64,000 nucleotides of DNA, taken from assembly GCF_001613245.1 (NCBI RefSeq), contig NZ_BDBZ01000033.1, positions 1 to 64,000 of the forward strand, written 5' to 3'. The notes beneath the pieces were generated by a model that was not told the origin of the DNA, did no database searches, and saw only the letters and a list, made by a program, of their open reading frames with translations. The DNA is from Nocardia speluncae NBRC 108251. Its GTDB lineage: Bacteria > Actinomycetota > Actinomycetes > Mycobacteriales > Mycobacteriaceae. The stretch's first letter is position 1. Each line of letters opens with the position of its first letter. Position numbers and translations under genes: made by a program. Shown piece after piece: positions 27,687-37,479 of the stretch.

Positions 27687-28975
27687 GGCCGTCCCACCCC
27701 CGGGAGTCCGCCGAACAGGACCTGGAAAACCGTGGGAGCGTTGAGATTCAGCTTGGTGGAGGGAATGTAGGGATGCCCTTCGGAGGTATCGGTGACGACA
27801 TAGTCGGCATTGCTGCCCGGCACGCGGTCGGTTGTCCCGGCGCACCGCGGTCCGCCCGTGGCATTCACCTTGGGCAGGTCGTTCGGGTAGGTGTAGCCGG
27901 GCGTGCCGTACATGAAACCGGTGTTCAGGGCCACGCCCTCCTGTCCGCCGCCGAAGATCTGCTCACCCACCGGCATCGCCTTGGCCGCGCCACCGATGAG
28001 GCAGGCCAGCGCGGGCTTGTACTCGTTGAGCAGTTCCGTGGTCGGGCGCAGCAACTCCAGGGCGGTGTCGAGTTGCGCCTCGTTCTCGTGCAGGACCGCG
28101 CCGGTGGTGTCGGCGAGGCCGGTGAGATTCGCCAGCAAGGAGTCGACATCCGATTCGGCTTCGGTGATGGTGCGGCCGCTGACCGTGACATTGTCGACGG
28201 TCCGCAGCAGATCCCCGGAGACGTCCGCGTACAGGTTGCCCACCGCCGCGGTGGCCTGGAAATCGCGCTGCAAGGTCGGCAGCATGGGGTTGATCTCGCC
28301 GAGATAGGCGTTGCCGTTCACCAGCAGCTCGCCGAGGGATTCACCGCGGCCCTGCAACGCTGTACCCAGCGCGGTGAGCGTGGCGCTCAGTTTCTCCGGT
28401 TCCACCTGTGCCAGGACATCGCTGAGATGCTGGAATATCGTGTTGAACTCGACGGTGACCTTGTCGGTCGCCAGCCGGGCACCCGGTTGCAACGATTGTT
28501 CCTGCGGCTCCTGCGGGATCACGAAGTTGATGTATTTTGCACCGAACACCGTGGTCGAGCGGATATCGACGGTGGCATTGGCGGGAACCAGACTCAGTTT
28601 GTCGGGGTCCAGGGCCAAGCGCAGGTCGGTACCGCCGTCGGTGGTTTCCAGCGCGGCGACTCGGCCGATCTGCACACCGCGCACCTTGACCTTGGCGTCC
28701 GGGTCCAGTACCAGACCACTGCGCGGTGCCGCCACGGTGACGGTGACGCTGGGCGTGAAGCCGCCGAAGAACATCGTCAGTGAGACGAACACCGCCGCCA
28801 CCAGGGCGAGGATCATGGCTCCGCCGGCCAGCTTGAACCCGAACTTCTTCTGGAAGCCGGCCCAGCCGCTCACCGGGCGCAGCGCCGCCGCGGGCTCACC
28901 GGGATCCTGGAGACCGTTCGTGGCGCCGGGATTGTGCCCTGGTTGTTTGCTGTCCGATCGCATCATTTCAGTCAT
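27683..28975 (-). CDS. mce4A: Mce4A, MCE family protein
   Basis: A 430-residue protein. Its N-terminal cytoplasmic extension (about 45 residues) is longer than that of the other Mce subunits. An anchor follows (GGAMILALVAAVFVSLTMFFGG), then the MCE domain (LDPDAKVKVRGVQIGRVAALE) and the helical region. It starts five bases after yrbE4B. Mce4A is the best-studied sterol-binding subunit in M. tuberculosis. Confidence 0.93.
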   Translation of the reverse strand: MTEMMRSDSKQPGHNPGATNGLQDPGEPAAALRPVSGWAGFQKKFGFKLAGGAMILALVAAVFVSLTMFFGGFTPSVTVTVAAPRSGLVLDPDAKVKVRGVQIGRVAALETTDGGTDLRLALDPDKLSLVPANATVDIRSTTVFGAKYINFVIPQEPQEQSLQPGARLATDKVTVEFNTIFQHLSDVLAQVEPEKLSATLTALGTALQGRGESLGELLVNGNAYLGEINPMLPTLQRDFQATAAVGNLYADVSGDLLRTVDNVTVSGRTITEAESDVDSLLANLTGLADTTGAVLHENEAQLDTALELLRPTTELLNEYKPALACLIGGAAKAMPVGEQIFGGGQEGVALNTGFMYGTPGYTYPNDLPKVNATGGPRCAGTTDRVPGSNADYVVTDTSEGHPYIPSTKLNLNAPTVFQVLFGGLPGVGRP

Positions 28976-28980
28976 GGCGC

Positions 28981-29838
28981 CTATCCGGAAAGGTTGAAGT
29001 TGCCGGAGGTGCCGTAGAGGGCCAGGGAGATCAGCAGGGTCACCGAGACGACCGCGACCAGCGAGGTACGGACCGCATTACCCACGGCGATACCGACCCC
29101 GACCGGGCCGCCCTTCGCTGTGAAGCCGTAATACGTATGGATCATCATCACCGCCAACGCCATGACAATGGCCTGAACGAACGACCACAGAATGTCGCTC
29201 GGGATGAGAAATGTGGAGAAATAGTGGTCGTACACGCCGGCCGACTGCCCATAGATGACGACGGTGGCGAACCGGCTGGCGATGAAGGAGGCGATCACGG
29301 CCAGCGAATACAGCGGCACGATCGCGATCATCCCGGCCAGTACCCGGGTGCCCACCAGGTACGGCATCGGCCGGATCGCCATGGATTCGAGCGCATCGAT
29401 CTCTTCGGCGACCCGCATCGCGCCCAATTGCGCGGTGGAACCCGCGCCGATGGTCGCGGCGAGGCCGATTCCGGAGATGACCGGTGCCGCGATGCGGACA
29501 TTGAGGAATGCCGCGAAGAAGCCGGTCAGTGCCTCGACGCCGATATTGCCGAGGGAGCTGTAGCCCTGGACAGCGATGGTGGCGCCGGAGAACAGGGTCA
29601 GGAAGCCGACGATCACCACGGTCCCGCCGATGACCGCCAAGGCACCCGTACCCATGCTGATCTCGGCGATGAGGCGGATGGTTTCGGTGCGGTAGTGCGT
29701 CAGCGCGCGCGGCATGGAGCCGACCGCCCGGCCGTAGAACACGGCCTGCTTACCGAGCTCGTCGAACGAATTCGAGAATCTGCGGACGCGCCGGGTAACC
29801 CTGGGGAAGCGGGATTGAATGATCACCGATGCCGACAT
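28981..29838 (-). CDS. yrbE4B: YrbE4B, ABC-type permease of the Mce4 transporter
   Basis: A 285-residue MlaE/YrbE-type permease with five to six membrane segments. The conserved coupling region is GAGSTAQLGAMRVAEEIDALESMAI, the site that contacts the ATPase. It forms the inner-membrane pore with YrbE4A. The ATPase (MceG/Mkl) is encoded elsewhere, as in mycobacteria. It begins four bases after yrbE4A. Confidence 0.93.
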   Translation of the reverse strand: MSASVIIQSRFPRVTRRVRRFSNSFDELGKQAVFYGRAVGSMPRALTHYRTETIRLIAEISMGTGALAVIGGTVVIVGFLTLFSGATIAVQGYSSLGNIGVEALTGFFAAFLNVRIAAPVISGIGLAATIGAGSTAQLGAMRVAEEIDALESMAIRPMPYLVGTRVLAGMIAIVPLYSLAVIASFIASRFATVVIYGQSAGVYDHYFSTFLIPSDILWSFVQAIVMALAVMMIHTYYGFTAKGGPVGVGIAVGNAVRTSLVAVVSVTLLISLALYGTSGNFNLSG

Positions 29839-29842
29839 CGCG

Positions 29843-30607
29843 TCACCGCACCGAGAATTTGAGACCGACCGCCGTAACCACGACGTTCACCACGAACAGC
29901 GCCATGAAGGCGAAAACCACTGTCTGGTTCACCGCATCACCGACACTTTTGGGACCACCTTTGACATTCAAACCCAGGTAGCAGGCCACCAATCCGGCGA
30001 TCAGGCCGAACAGACCGGCCTTGACCTCGGAAATGATCAACTCCGGAAGATTTGTCAACAGCGTGATGCCGTTGACGAATGCACCCGGGTTCACGTCCTG
30101 CAAATGAACCGAGAAAAGGAAGCCACCGACGATGCCGATGGTGCATACCAGGCCGTTCAGCATCAGGGCCACGAACATCGAGGCCAGCACCCGGGGCACC
30201 ACCAGCCGGTGGATGGGATCGATACCGAGCACCTTCATGGCGTCGATTTCTTCCCGGATGGTGCGGGCGCCGAGATCCGCACAGATAGCGGTCGCGCCGG
30301 CACCGGCGACGATGAGCACCGTGACGATCGGTCCGACCTGGGTCACCGCACCGAAAGCGGCGCCGGCGCCGCTGAGGTCCGCGGCGCCGATTTCGCGTAG
30401 CAGAATATTCAGAACGAATACGACCAGCACGGTGAACGGTATGGCGACCAGGATGGTCGGCAGGATCGATACTCGCGCCACGAACCACGACTGATCGATG
30501 AATTCGCGTAACTGGAAAGGACGTCGCAAACTCGCGCGGGCCACCGCCGCGGTGAGTTCGAAAAATCCGCCGACGGCCCGCAATGGGACGGCAAGGACGT
30601 TGTTCAC
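29843..30607 (-). CDS. yrbE4A: YrbE4A, ABC-type permease of the Mce4 transporter
   Basis: A 254-residue YrbE permease and the first gene of the mce4 operon. Membrane segments alternate with the conserved coupling loop (GAGATAICADLGARTIREEIDAMKVLGID, split over about 100-130). A KstR-type operator lies 73 bases upstream at 30680, so the operon is probably induced when sterol-derived CoA esters release KstR. Confidence 0.94.
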   Translation of the reverse strand: MNNVLAVPLRAVGGFFELTAAVARASLRRPFQLREFIDQSWFVARVSILPTILVAIPFTVLVVFVLNILLREIGAADLSGAGAAFGAVTQVGPIVTVLIVAGAGATAICADLGARTIREEIDAMKVLGIDPIHRLVVPRVLASMFVALMLNGLVCTIGIVGGFLFSVHLQDVNPGAFVNGITLLTNLPELIISEVKAGLFGLIAGLVACYLGLNVKGGPKSVGDAVNQTVVFAFMALFVVNVVVTAVGLKFSVR

Positions 30608-30679
30608 TGTGGATCCTCCTTGCCTGACTGGTCCCGCTGGCGGCCGATGGGGCTACACCCCGGGACACGCCCCGCTAAG

Positions 30680-30693
30680 TAGAACACGTTCAT
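30680..30693. promoter_or_regulatory. KstR-type operator upstream of yrbE4A
   Basis: TAGAACACGTTCAT fits the KstR consensus TnnAACnnGTTnnA at all but the last position. It lies in the 295-base gap between yrbE4A and hsd4A, nearer to yrbE4A. KstR is the TetR-type repressor of cholesterol genes in mycobacteria and rhodococci. Confidence 0.78.
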
Positions 30694-30902
30694 TTCCTAT
30701 TTGGGGCCATTTTGAGGCTTGTGAACTGTTGACTTGTTGCAATCTCAGACAGCTGGACTGGAACAGGTTTCATACGCCTTGGGCATCATTGTGTGAAGCC
30801 GGGCACAGTACGACCCATTGTTTACCAATGACTGGACGGTTGTACAACTCTGACCGTCCGGGTCGCGCGGAAAGTTGCGTAACCCGGCTCGGCAGAATCG
30901 GC

Positions 30903-31808
30903 TCAACCGAGCTCGTGCAGCGCCGTTGCAGAGAAGGTACGGCCTTCGTCGCGCCCGGCGAAGTAACCGGTCAGCGTGGTGGCCAGATCGTCATCAGACC
31001 ATTGCGCACCCGCCGCATCGAAGCGCTGCTCGACCTCCGGCGCCGCCATCAACGCAACCATCGGCCCGTAGACCACGAAAACTTGCCCGTTCACCCGCTC
31101 GGCGGCCGGGGAAGCGAGGTAGGCCACCAGGCGCGCCACATGCTCGGGCGACAGCGGATCCACCTCGTCCTCGGGCGCCGCACTGAAGACCTGCTCGGTC
31201 ATGGCAGTACGCGCGCGCGGGCAGATCGCGTTCGCGCGCACACCCACGCGCTCCAGCGCCCGGGAGGCGGACAATGTCAGCGCGGTGATCCCGGCCTTGG
31301 CGGCCGCGTAATTGGCCTGCCCCGCCGGCCCGAGGAGTCCCGCTTCGGAAGAGGTGTTGACGATCCGGCCGTATACCGGGGCGCCGGCCTCCTTGGACCG
31401 GGCCCTCCAGTAGGCGCCCGCATTGCGGGTCAACAGGAAATGCCCGCGCAGATGCACCGCCAGGACCGCGTCCCAGTCGTCGTCGGACAGGTTGAACAGC
31501 ATCTTGTCGCGGGTGATGCCCGCATTGTTGACCACGATGTCCAGGCCGCCGAAGGATTCCTCGGCGGCGGCGATCAACGCGTCGGCGGTGGACCGCTCGG
31601 CGACACTGCCTGCGACGAACTCCGCTTTGGCACCGAGGGCCCGGATCTGCTCCAGCGTCTCGGTAACGGCGTCGGACTCGGCGAGGTCGTTGACCACCAC
31701 CGAGGCCCCGGCTCCGGCCAGAGCGAGCGCTTCGGCCTTCCCCAGGCCCGCACCCGCTCCGGTCACGATCGCAACTCGCCCGGCAAGGCTGGTATCTGTA
31801 TCGCTCAC
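30903..31808 (-). CDS. hsd4A: SDR oxidoreductase, 17-beta-hydroxysteroid dehydrogenase-like (Hsd4A)
   Basis: A 301-residue short-chain dehydrogenase. NAD(P)-binding motif TGAGAGLGKAEALA near residue 18, NNAG near 95, catalytic Ser in NTSSEAG and YxxxK in YAAAKAGITAL. Size and place beside fdxD, fadE26 and the mce4 operon match Rv3502c. The mycobacterial and rhodococcal Hsd4A proteins act on steroid 17-hydroxyl groups or on 3-hydroxyacyl-CoA side-chain intermediates; which applies here is not readable. It follows fdxD by 44 bases. Confidence 0.85.
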   Translation of the reverse strand: MSDTDTSLAGRVAIVTGAGAGLGKAEALALAGAGASVVVNDLAESDAVTETLEQIRALGAKAEFVAGSVAERSTADALIAAAEESFGGLDIVVNNAGITRDKMLFNLSDDDWDAVLAVHLRGHFLLTRNAGAYWRARSKEAGAPVYGRIVNTSSEAGLLGPAGQANYAAAKAGITALTLSASRALERVGVRANAICPRARTAMTEQVFSAAPEDEVDPLSPEHVARLVAYLASPAAERVNGQVFVVYGPMVALMAAPEVEQRFDAAGAQWSDDDLATTLTGYFAGRDEGRTFSATALHELG

Positions 31809-31819
31809 CGGGCCGACTC

Positions 31820-31833
31820 TAGAACGTGTTCTT
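31820..31833. promoter_or_regulatory. KstR-type operator between fdxD and hsd4A
   Basis: TAGAACGTGTTCTT differs from TnnAACnnGTTnnA only at the last base. It lies inside the 44-base gap between the two cotranscribed genes, just before the hsd4A start, which suggests an extra internal promoter for hsd4A. Confidence 0.7.
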
Positions 31834-31852
31834 ATTCACGGCAAGAGCAGAT

Positions 31853-32041
31853 TCACAGCAAACGCAAAGCCGCTTTCGGACATTGCGCAACCGCATCCGC
31901 GACTGCCGACTCCTGCTCGGGCGCCACCTCGCCCTCGGCGACGTGCAGCATGTCCTCGTCGTCGAGTTCAAAGACGTCGGGAGCGATTCCCGCGCAGATT
32001 CCGTTTGCTTCGCACTGGTCGAAGTCAACGCTGACCTTCAT
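31853..32041 (-). CDS. fdxD: 3Fe-4S ferredoxin (FdxD-like)
   Basis: A 62-residue acidic ferredoxin. Three cluster cysteines are visible: two in QCEANGICAG and one in the C-terminal QCPKAAL. A fourth cysteine is replaced (CAGIAPDVF), as in 3Fe-4S ferredoxins that feed cytochrome P450s. It may pass electrons to CYP125 or another P450. GGAG lies eight bases before the ATG at 32041. Position equals that of Rv3503c in M. tuberculosis. Confidence 0.88.
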   Translation of the reverse strand: MKVSVDFDQCEANGICAGIAPDVFELDDEDMLHVAEGEVAPEQESAVADAVAQCPKAALRLL

Positions 32042-32127
32042 CGAAACTCCTTTTCCCGCCCGATGGCGCAAGCCTAACAAGCAGGGCTCGCGCGGGCGGG
32101 CTACATGGGCTGATTACCTTTCAATAC

Positions 32128-32141
32128 TGGAACATGTTTCA
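32128..32141. promoter_or_regulatory. KstR-type operator between fdxD and fadE26
   Basis: TGGAACATGTTTCA matches TnnAACnnGTTnnA fully and is part of a longer palindrome (CTGGAACATGTTTCAG). It lies between divergent fdxD-hsd4A and fadE26-fadE27 and can serve both. Confidence 0.85.
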
Positions 32142-32265
32142 GTGCATATGCAATGATCGGAGCCAGGTATCGGAGATCCATTCCACGCTCTGCGAGGCCG
32201 AGCGCGGCACGATCCCACCTCCAGGCACATCTCCAACCCGCAAAACGAAGGCTCGAGGTACCGCC

Positions 32266-33459
<1,194 letters not shown>

Positions 33460-33491
33460 CCTCGCCCGATTCCAGAAGTAGGTAGTTCACC

Positions 33492-34598
33492 ATGGATTTC
33501 ACTCCCACCGAAGCCCAGCTGGACCTGGCCCGGCTCACCGGCGAGGTCTGCGAGAAACTGGTCACCGCCGACCGGCTGCGCGAACTGGACGGCGGCACCG
33601 CCAAATTCGACGAACCGCTGTGGAAATCGCTCGCCGAGACCGGCGTGCTCGCGGCCGCGCTGCCCGAGGAAATCGGCGGCAGTGGTTTCGGCACGCTCGA
33701 ACAGACCGCGATCCTGCGCGAACTCGGTAAGGCCGTGGCGGCCGTCCCCTACCTGTGGTCGATCGTTCTCGGCGCGGGCGCACTTGCCCGGTTCGGCTCC
33801 GCGCCGCAGCGCGAACTCGCCGCCGCGGCCGCCGCCGGCACATCGATTCTCACCGCCGCTGTGGCCGAGGAACACAACTGGGATCCGGCCCGGCCCAGCA
33901 CCACGGCCGCCGAATCCGGCGGCAACTGGCAGGTGACCGGTGTGAAGACCACCGTCCCCGTCGCCGATCGCGCCGCGCGGATCCTGGTGCCCGCCTCGGT
34001 ATCGGGCCGGCCGGCCGTTTTCCTGGTCGATCCGGCCCATGAATCCGTTACAGTCACCGCGCAACAGGTCACCGACCGCAGTGCCGAATCACTGGTCGAA
34101 TTCGCCGGCTCCCCCGCGGAACTGCTCGGCACCGTCGCCGACGGCGCACAGATCCTGGCCTGGCTACTCGACCGCGCCTGGCTCGGCCTGGCCGCCCAGC
34201 AGCTGGGGACCCTCGAACGCTCCCTGGAACTGGTCGCCGGGTACGCCCGCGAACGCGAGCAGTTCGGCCGCGCCGTCGGCAGCTTCCAGGCCGTGGCCCA
34301 GCGCCTCTCCGACGGCTACATCAGCGTCCAGGGCCTGCGGCTCACCACCACTCAGGCGGCCTGGCAGCTCAGCGAAGACCTCGATGCCACCGGCGCGATC
34401 CACACCGCGAAATTCTGGGCGGCCGAGGCCGGTCACCAGGTGGCGCACACGCTGGTCCATGTACACGGCGGGGTCGGGATCGACCGCGACCACATCGCGC
34501 ACAACTACTTCACCGCCGCCAAACACAACGAATTCGCTCTCGGCGGAGCAACGAACCATCTGCTCCCGCTGGCCCGGTTCGTTCCCGAATCCGCTTAG
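33492..34598 (+). CDS. fadE27: Acyl-CoA dehydrogenase FadE27 (ChsE5-like subunit)
   Basis: A 368-residue acyl-CoA dehydrogenase subunit. Unlike FadE26 it lacks the YxEPxAGTD flavin loop (AVAEEHNWDPA instead) but keeps AREREQFGRAVGSFQAVAQ and the C-terminal VHGGVGIDRDH block. The two genes thus carry complementary halves of the usual motif set, as expected for a heteromeric ChsE-type enzyme. It is cotranscribed with fadE26. Confidence 0.92.
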   Translation: MDFTPTEAQLDLARLTGEVCEKLVTADRLRELDGGTAKFDEPLWKSLAETGVLAAALPEEIGGSGFGTLEQTAILRELGKAVAAVPYLWSIVLGAGALARFGSAPQRELAAAAAAGTSILTAAVAEEHNWDPARPSTTAAESGGNWQVTGVKTTVPVADRAARILVPASVSGRPAVFLVDPAHESVTVTAQQVTDRSAESLVEFAGSPAELLGTVADGAQILAWLLDRAWLGLAAQQLGTLERSLELVAGYAREREQFGRAVGSFQAVAQRLSDGYISVQGLRLTTTQAAWQLSEDLDATGAIHTAKFWAAEAGHQVAHTLVHVHGGVGIDRDHIAHNYFTAAKHNEFALGGATNHLLPLARFVPESA

Positions 34599-34639
34599 TG
34601 CCCGCGGGCTGGTCAGCGGAGTTGCGGCTGACCAGCCCG

Positions 34640-35250
34640 GGGCATCCCAACGGGTCGGCGGCGCGAACTTGCTGCTCGCATTCGGTGATGCGACCATCCG
34701 GGAAGGTCACGGCGGAGGCCTCGTATGTGTGGTCGATACCGAGCACGAGATAGCCACGGCCGGCGAGTTCCTCGGCAAGGCCGGTGAGCGATGCACGCGG
34801 CATGCTGAAACCGGGCGAAAGCACAACCGTGGGCAGCGGGTGCCCCGCTCTCGGCGCGTCGACATAGGCGTGCATTCGGATCTTGCTGAGCGAGTCCGGC
34901 GCGAAACCCGCCAAGCCGAGCGACGCGAGGATGAGCGCCGACTCCTCGGGCGTGGCATAGGCGTCCGGCCGGCCGAGCGGTGCCAATGCGGGATACCAGG
35001 CGGAGACCATCAACTCGCGGTCGCGGTCCGGAACCCACGGATCGGGCCGATCGTCGACCAGGTGGAAGTCTGGACCCCGACGGGGAACGGGCCGGTCGGG
35101 GGCGGCAGCGCCACACCGAGCCCGGGACCGATGAATCGGACAGCCGAACGCGGAACACCGGCCCCCTGCGGCACCGTACTCGCACCGCGCGGCGTCGCGT
35201 CGCAATCAGCACGAGCGGCCCCGGCTATACCGCGGACTGCCAGACCTTCG
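34640..35250 (-). pseudogene. Decayed secreted alpha/beta hydrolase (PAF-acetylhydrolase/lipase-like)
   Basis: An N-terminal half of a hydrolase in two frames. One frame holds the mature N-terminus (GVALPPPTGPFPVGV, about 35120-35075). A shift at about 35070-35078 moves to the frame that reads DFHLVDDRPDPWVPDRD, ELMVSAWYPALAPLGRP, PTVVLSPGFSMPRASL and LVLGIDHTYEASAVTFPDGR. Similarity stops near 34640, just past fadE27, before the nucleophile elbow and the histidine. The gene is frameshifted and lacks its catalytic half. Borders are approximate. It fills most of the 792-base gap between fadE27 and the SDR gene. Confidence 0.65.
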
Positions 35251-35390
35251 CCCGAGTCCCGGGCGAAGCCACGAGTGAGTCCCGCGCGATGCGAGCAGAG
35301 TGGCAACAGGCAGCATCCAGCCCCCGGTGACACTCCGGAGCGCGGCGGTTGGCGGACCGCGTGATCACCTCCAGGGCATCCGGCAATCCT

Positions 35391-36218
35391 TCATGCCTGC
35401 GCTGCCAGCAGCTCTTCGGTGAGCCGGGAAAGGCGGTCGGCTGCACCCGGGTCGAGGGTGGGCAGCGACAGTTCCAGGGAGCGGCCGCGATCGATTGCGC
35501 GGAGCGGGGTCGCGGCCGGCGTATCGACGAAATCGTGGATCGGGTGAATCGCGGTGCGTACGGGCCGGGCGGCGAGCGCGGCGAGCGTTCTGATGGCCGT
35601 CCTGGCGACCGGATTCAGTGGTGAGAGGTCGCCGCTGCGAGTGAATCCAGGGTGGTAGAGGACGTATCCGATCTTCCCGCCGTATCGTCCGGCGAACGAA
35701 ACTCCCAACAGGTCGTTCGCCCGCCCGGCTTGCAATTGGGCACGGACCACGCTGTAGCCGTGCGTGAGATGCGGATCGTCCCAGGTCACCGCACCTTTCC
35801 GAACACCGACTCCGGCAATGTTCACGATCACCGGCTGGGCACTGCGCTCGAGCAGCGGAACCAACCCGTAAGAGAGCAGATACCGGCTGAGGTAGTACAG
35901 CGCGAAGGTGCGCTCGAATCCCTCCTCGGTCTGGATGCGCTTCGGTGAAGTCCGGTTCGCGAACAGCAGCAGCGCATCGACTGCCTGGTACTCCGACTCT
36001 ATTTCGGCGACGACTTTTCGCGTCTCCGCCACCGAACTCAGATCCGCCCGCAGAAAGCGCGCACGGTCCGCGTCGGGCCCGGCGGCAGCAAGCAACGAAT
36101 CACCCTTGGCAGCGTTGCTGCCGATCACCACGACCCGATCGCCCCGAGCGAGCCGCTCCAGCGCGAACGCGCGCCCCATACCATCGGTACCACCACTGAT
36201 AACAATAGTTTTCGTCAT
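35391..36218 (-). CDS. SDR family oxidoreductase with altered active site
   Basis: A 275-residue short-chain dehydrogenase-like protein. The N-terminal cofactor motif is ISGGTDGMGRAFALE, a normal SDR glycine pattern. The NNAG-type motif is replaced by FANRTSP, and the YxxxK motif reads YSVVR, so the usual catalytic lysine is arginine. The substrate is unknown and activity is uncertain. It is divergent from an HxlR-type regulator gene, a common pairing for redox enzymes controlled by that regulator. Confidence 0.8.
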   Translation of the reverse strand: MTKTIVISGGTDGMGRAFALERLARGDRVVVIGSNAAKGDSLLAAAGPDADRARFLRADLSSVAETRKVVAEIESEYQAVDALLLFANRTSPKRIQTEEGFERTFALYYLSRYLLSYGLVPLLERSAQPVIVNIAGVGVRKGAVTWDDPHLTHGYSVVRAQLQAGRANDLLGVSFAGRYGGKIGYVLYHPGFTRSGDLSPLNPVARTAIRTLAALAARPVRTAIHPIHDFVDTPAATPLRAIDRGRSLELSLPTLDPGAADRLSRLTEELLAAQA

Positions 36219-36289
36219 TGCACCTCCATCGGTCCACCTGTCGATCCCATCCTCGACAACGGCTACCGACCCCGGAAGAAGGCACTTCT

Positions 36290-36706
36290 ATGTTCCCCAC
36301 CCCAGCGCAGACCCCCTCCTTCGTCACGGCGGAACTCCCCGCGACCGTCCCCAGCGCCGACTATCAGGCCTGCCCGGTCACCGATATCGTCCGACTCCTC
36401 GGCGATAAATGGACCCTGCTGGTGATCGCCCGACTGGCCCGCCGCCCTTACCACTACAACGAACTACACCGCTCGATCGAAAACATCAGCCGCCGCATGC
36501 TGACCCGGACCCTGCGCACCCTGGAAGCCGACGGCCTCGTCGACCGGATGACCTACCCGACCGTCCCACCAACGGTCCGATACAGCCTCACACCCCTGGG
36601 CGAAACCCTCCTCGATCCACTCTCGGCCATCGCCGGCTGGGCAGTGAATCATGCGGGCGATATCGCCGCCGCCCGACTGGCGCACACCGGAGCGGCCGCG
36701 CGGTGA
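36290..36706 (+). CDS. HxlR family winged-helix regulator
   Basis: A 138-residue regulator with the HxlR signature: a cysteine near the start of the domain (YQACPVTDIVRLLGDKWTLL), then LARRPYHYNELHRSIENISRRMLTRTLRTLE (recognition helix, about 64-90) and SLTPLGETLL. HxlR proteins often sense reactive aldehydes or oxidants through that cysteine. It probably controls the divergent SDR gene. The ATG at 36290 has GGAAGAAGG upstream. Confidence 0.88.
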   Translation: MFPTPAQTPSFVTAELPATVPSADYQACPVTDIVRLLGDKWTLLVIARLARRPYHYNELHRSIENISRRMLTRTLRTLEADGLVDRMTYPTVPPTVRYSLTPLGETLLDPLSAIAGWAVNHAGDIAAARLAHTGAAAR

Positions 36707-36829
36707 TACTGAACAGCACAGAGGTCGAAGGTATGAGTACCGACGAGATCATGGAATTGCTTCGCGGCGACCGACCTGAGCGATGAACCACAGTCCGAGC
36801 TCCTGCCGCGCCGATTCGAAACCTTAGAG

Positions 36830-37201
36830 TTACTGCTCGAACCTCGTCAGCTGCTCGGTGATCTTCGGCAGATCGAGCTGGCCTTGGGCAACGGCCAATA
36901 CGAACCGTTCGGCTTCGTCCACATCGAAGTTCCTGGCCAGCGGATGCCCGTTCATATGCAGGAACACCCATGTCGCGTACCAAGCCAACCGCTTGTTCCC
37001 ATCGATCATCGCGTGGTTCCGCGCAATCGACTCCATCAGTGCAGCGGCCTTCTGCCATAGATCCGGGTACGCATCCTGGCCGAAAACGCTCGCTTGCGGC
37101 CGCGCCAGTGCCGACTCCAACAGCCCGTAGTCGCGTACCTCCGGTGTCCCGAGACGGTCGGCAAGATTCATCAACTCGACAAGCGTGACGTACTTGATCA
37201 A
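36830..37201 (-). CDS. doc: Doc-type toxin (Fic fold)
   Basis: A 123-residue Fic/Doc protein with the complete active-site loop HAMIDGNKRLAW near residues 64-75. Doc toxins phosphorylate and block elongation factor Tu. It overlaps its antitoxin gene by four bases (ATGA at 37198-37201), the classic coupled arrangement. The toxin appears intact. A stray 17-codon open reading frame at 36733-36786 lies beyond its end and is not annotated. Confidence 0.9.
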   Translation of the reverse strand: MIKYVTLVELMNLADRLGTPEVRDYGLLESALARPQASVFGQDAYPDLWQKAAALMESIARNHAMIDGNKRLAWYATWVFLHMNGHPLARNFDVDEAERFVLAVAQGQLDLPKITEQLTRFEQ

Positions 37202-37395
37202 GCGAGTCTCCGGTTCAGCTCTTCACTGGCCGCCAGCACATGATCGGCAGCCTCGTTGAACAAGCGCGAATGCTCGTTTATCGCGGTGATCACTGCGTCG
37301 TGCGCGAACTGCTGCATGCTCCTCCCCTCCCGTTCGGCCCGCTCTCGTAGGGCTTCCAGTTCCTCGTCGCTGAACCTGACATTCAAACCGGCCAT
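37198..37395 (-). CDS. Antitoxin of the Doc pair (ribbon-helix-helix type)
   Basis: A 65-residue protein with an N-terminal ribbon-helix-helix pattern (LNVRFSDEELEALRERAEREG) and a C-terminal helix (LFNEAADHVLAASEELNRRLA) that would fill the Doc cleft. The ATG at 37395 is preferred; another at 37410 is possible. Neither has a ribosome site. Two GGTACCAT repeats at 37403-37420 lie at the start and may be the autoregulatory operator on a leaderless promoter. Confidence 0.82.
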   Translation of the reverse strand: MAGLNVRFSDEELEALRERAEREGRSMQQFAHDAVITAINEHSRLFNEAADHVLAASEELNRRLA

Positions 37396-37479
37396 ACCGG
37401 ACGGTACCATGCGGTACCATCAGATGTCATGAGACGAGGGGCTGCCCCATCCATGCGGCAGCCCCTCGAGTCGTCCGAA

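Noticed and set aside
36733..36786. A 17-codon frame starting MSTDEIMELLRG after the HxlR gene.
   Set aside because: It resembles the tail of some antitoxins, but it is too short and has no partner or clear ribosome site.
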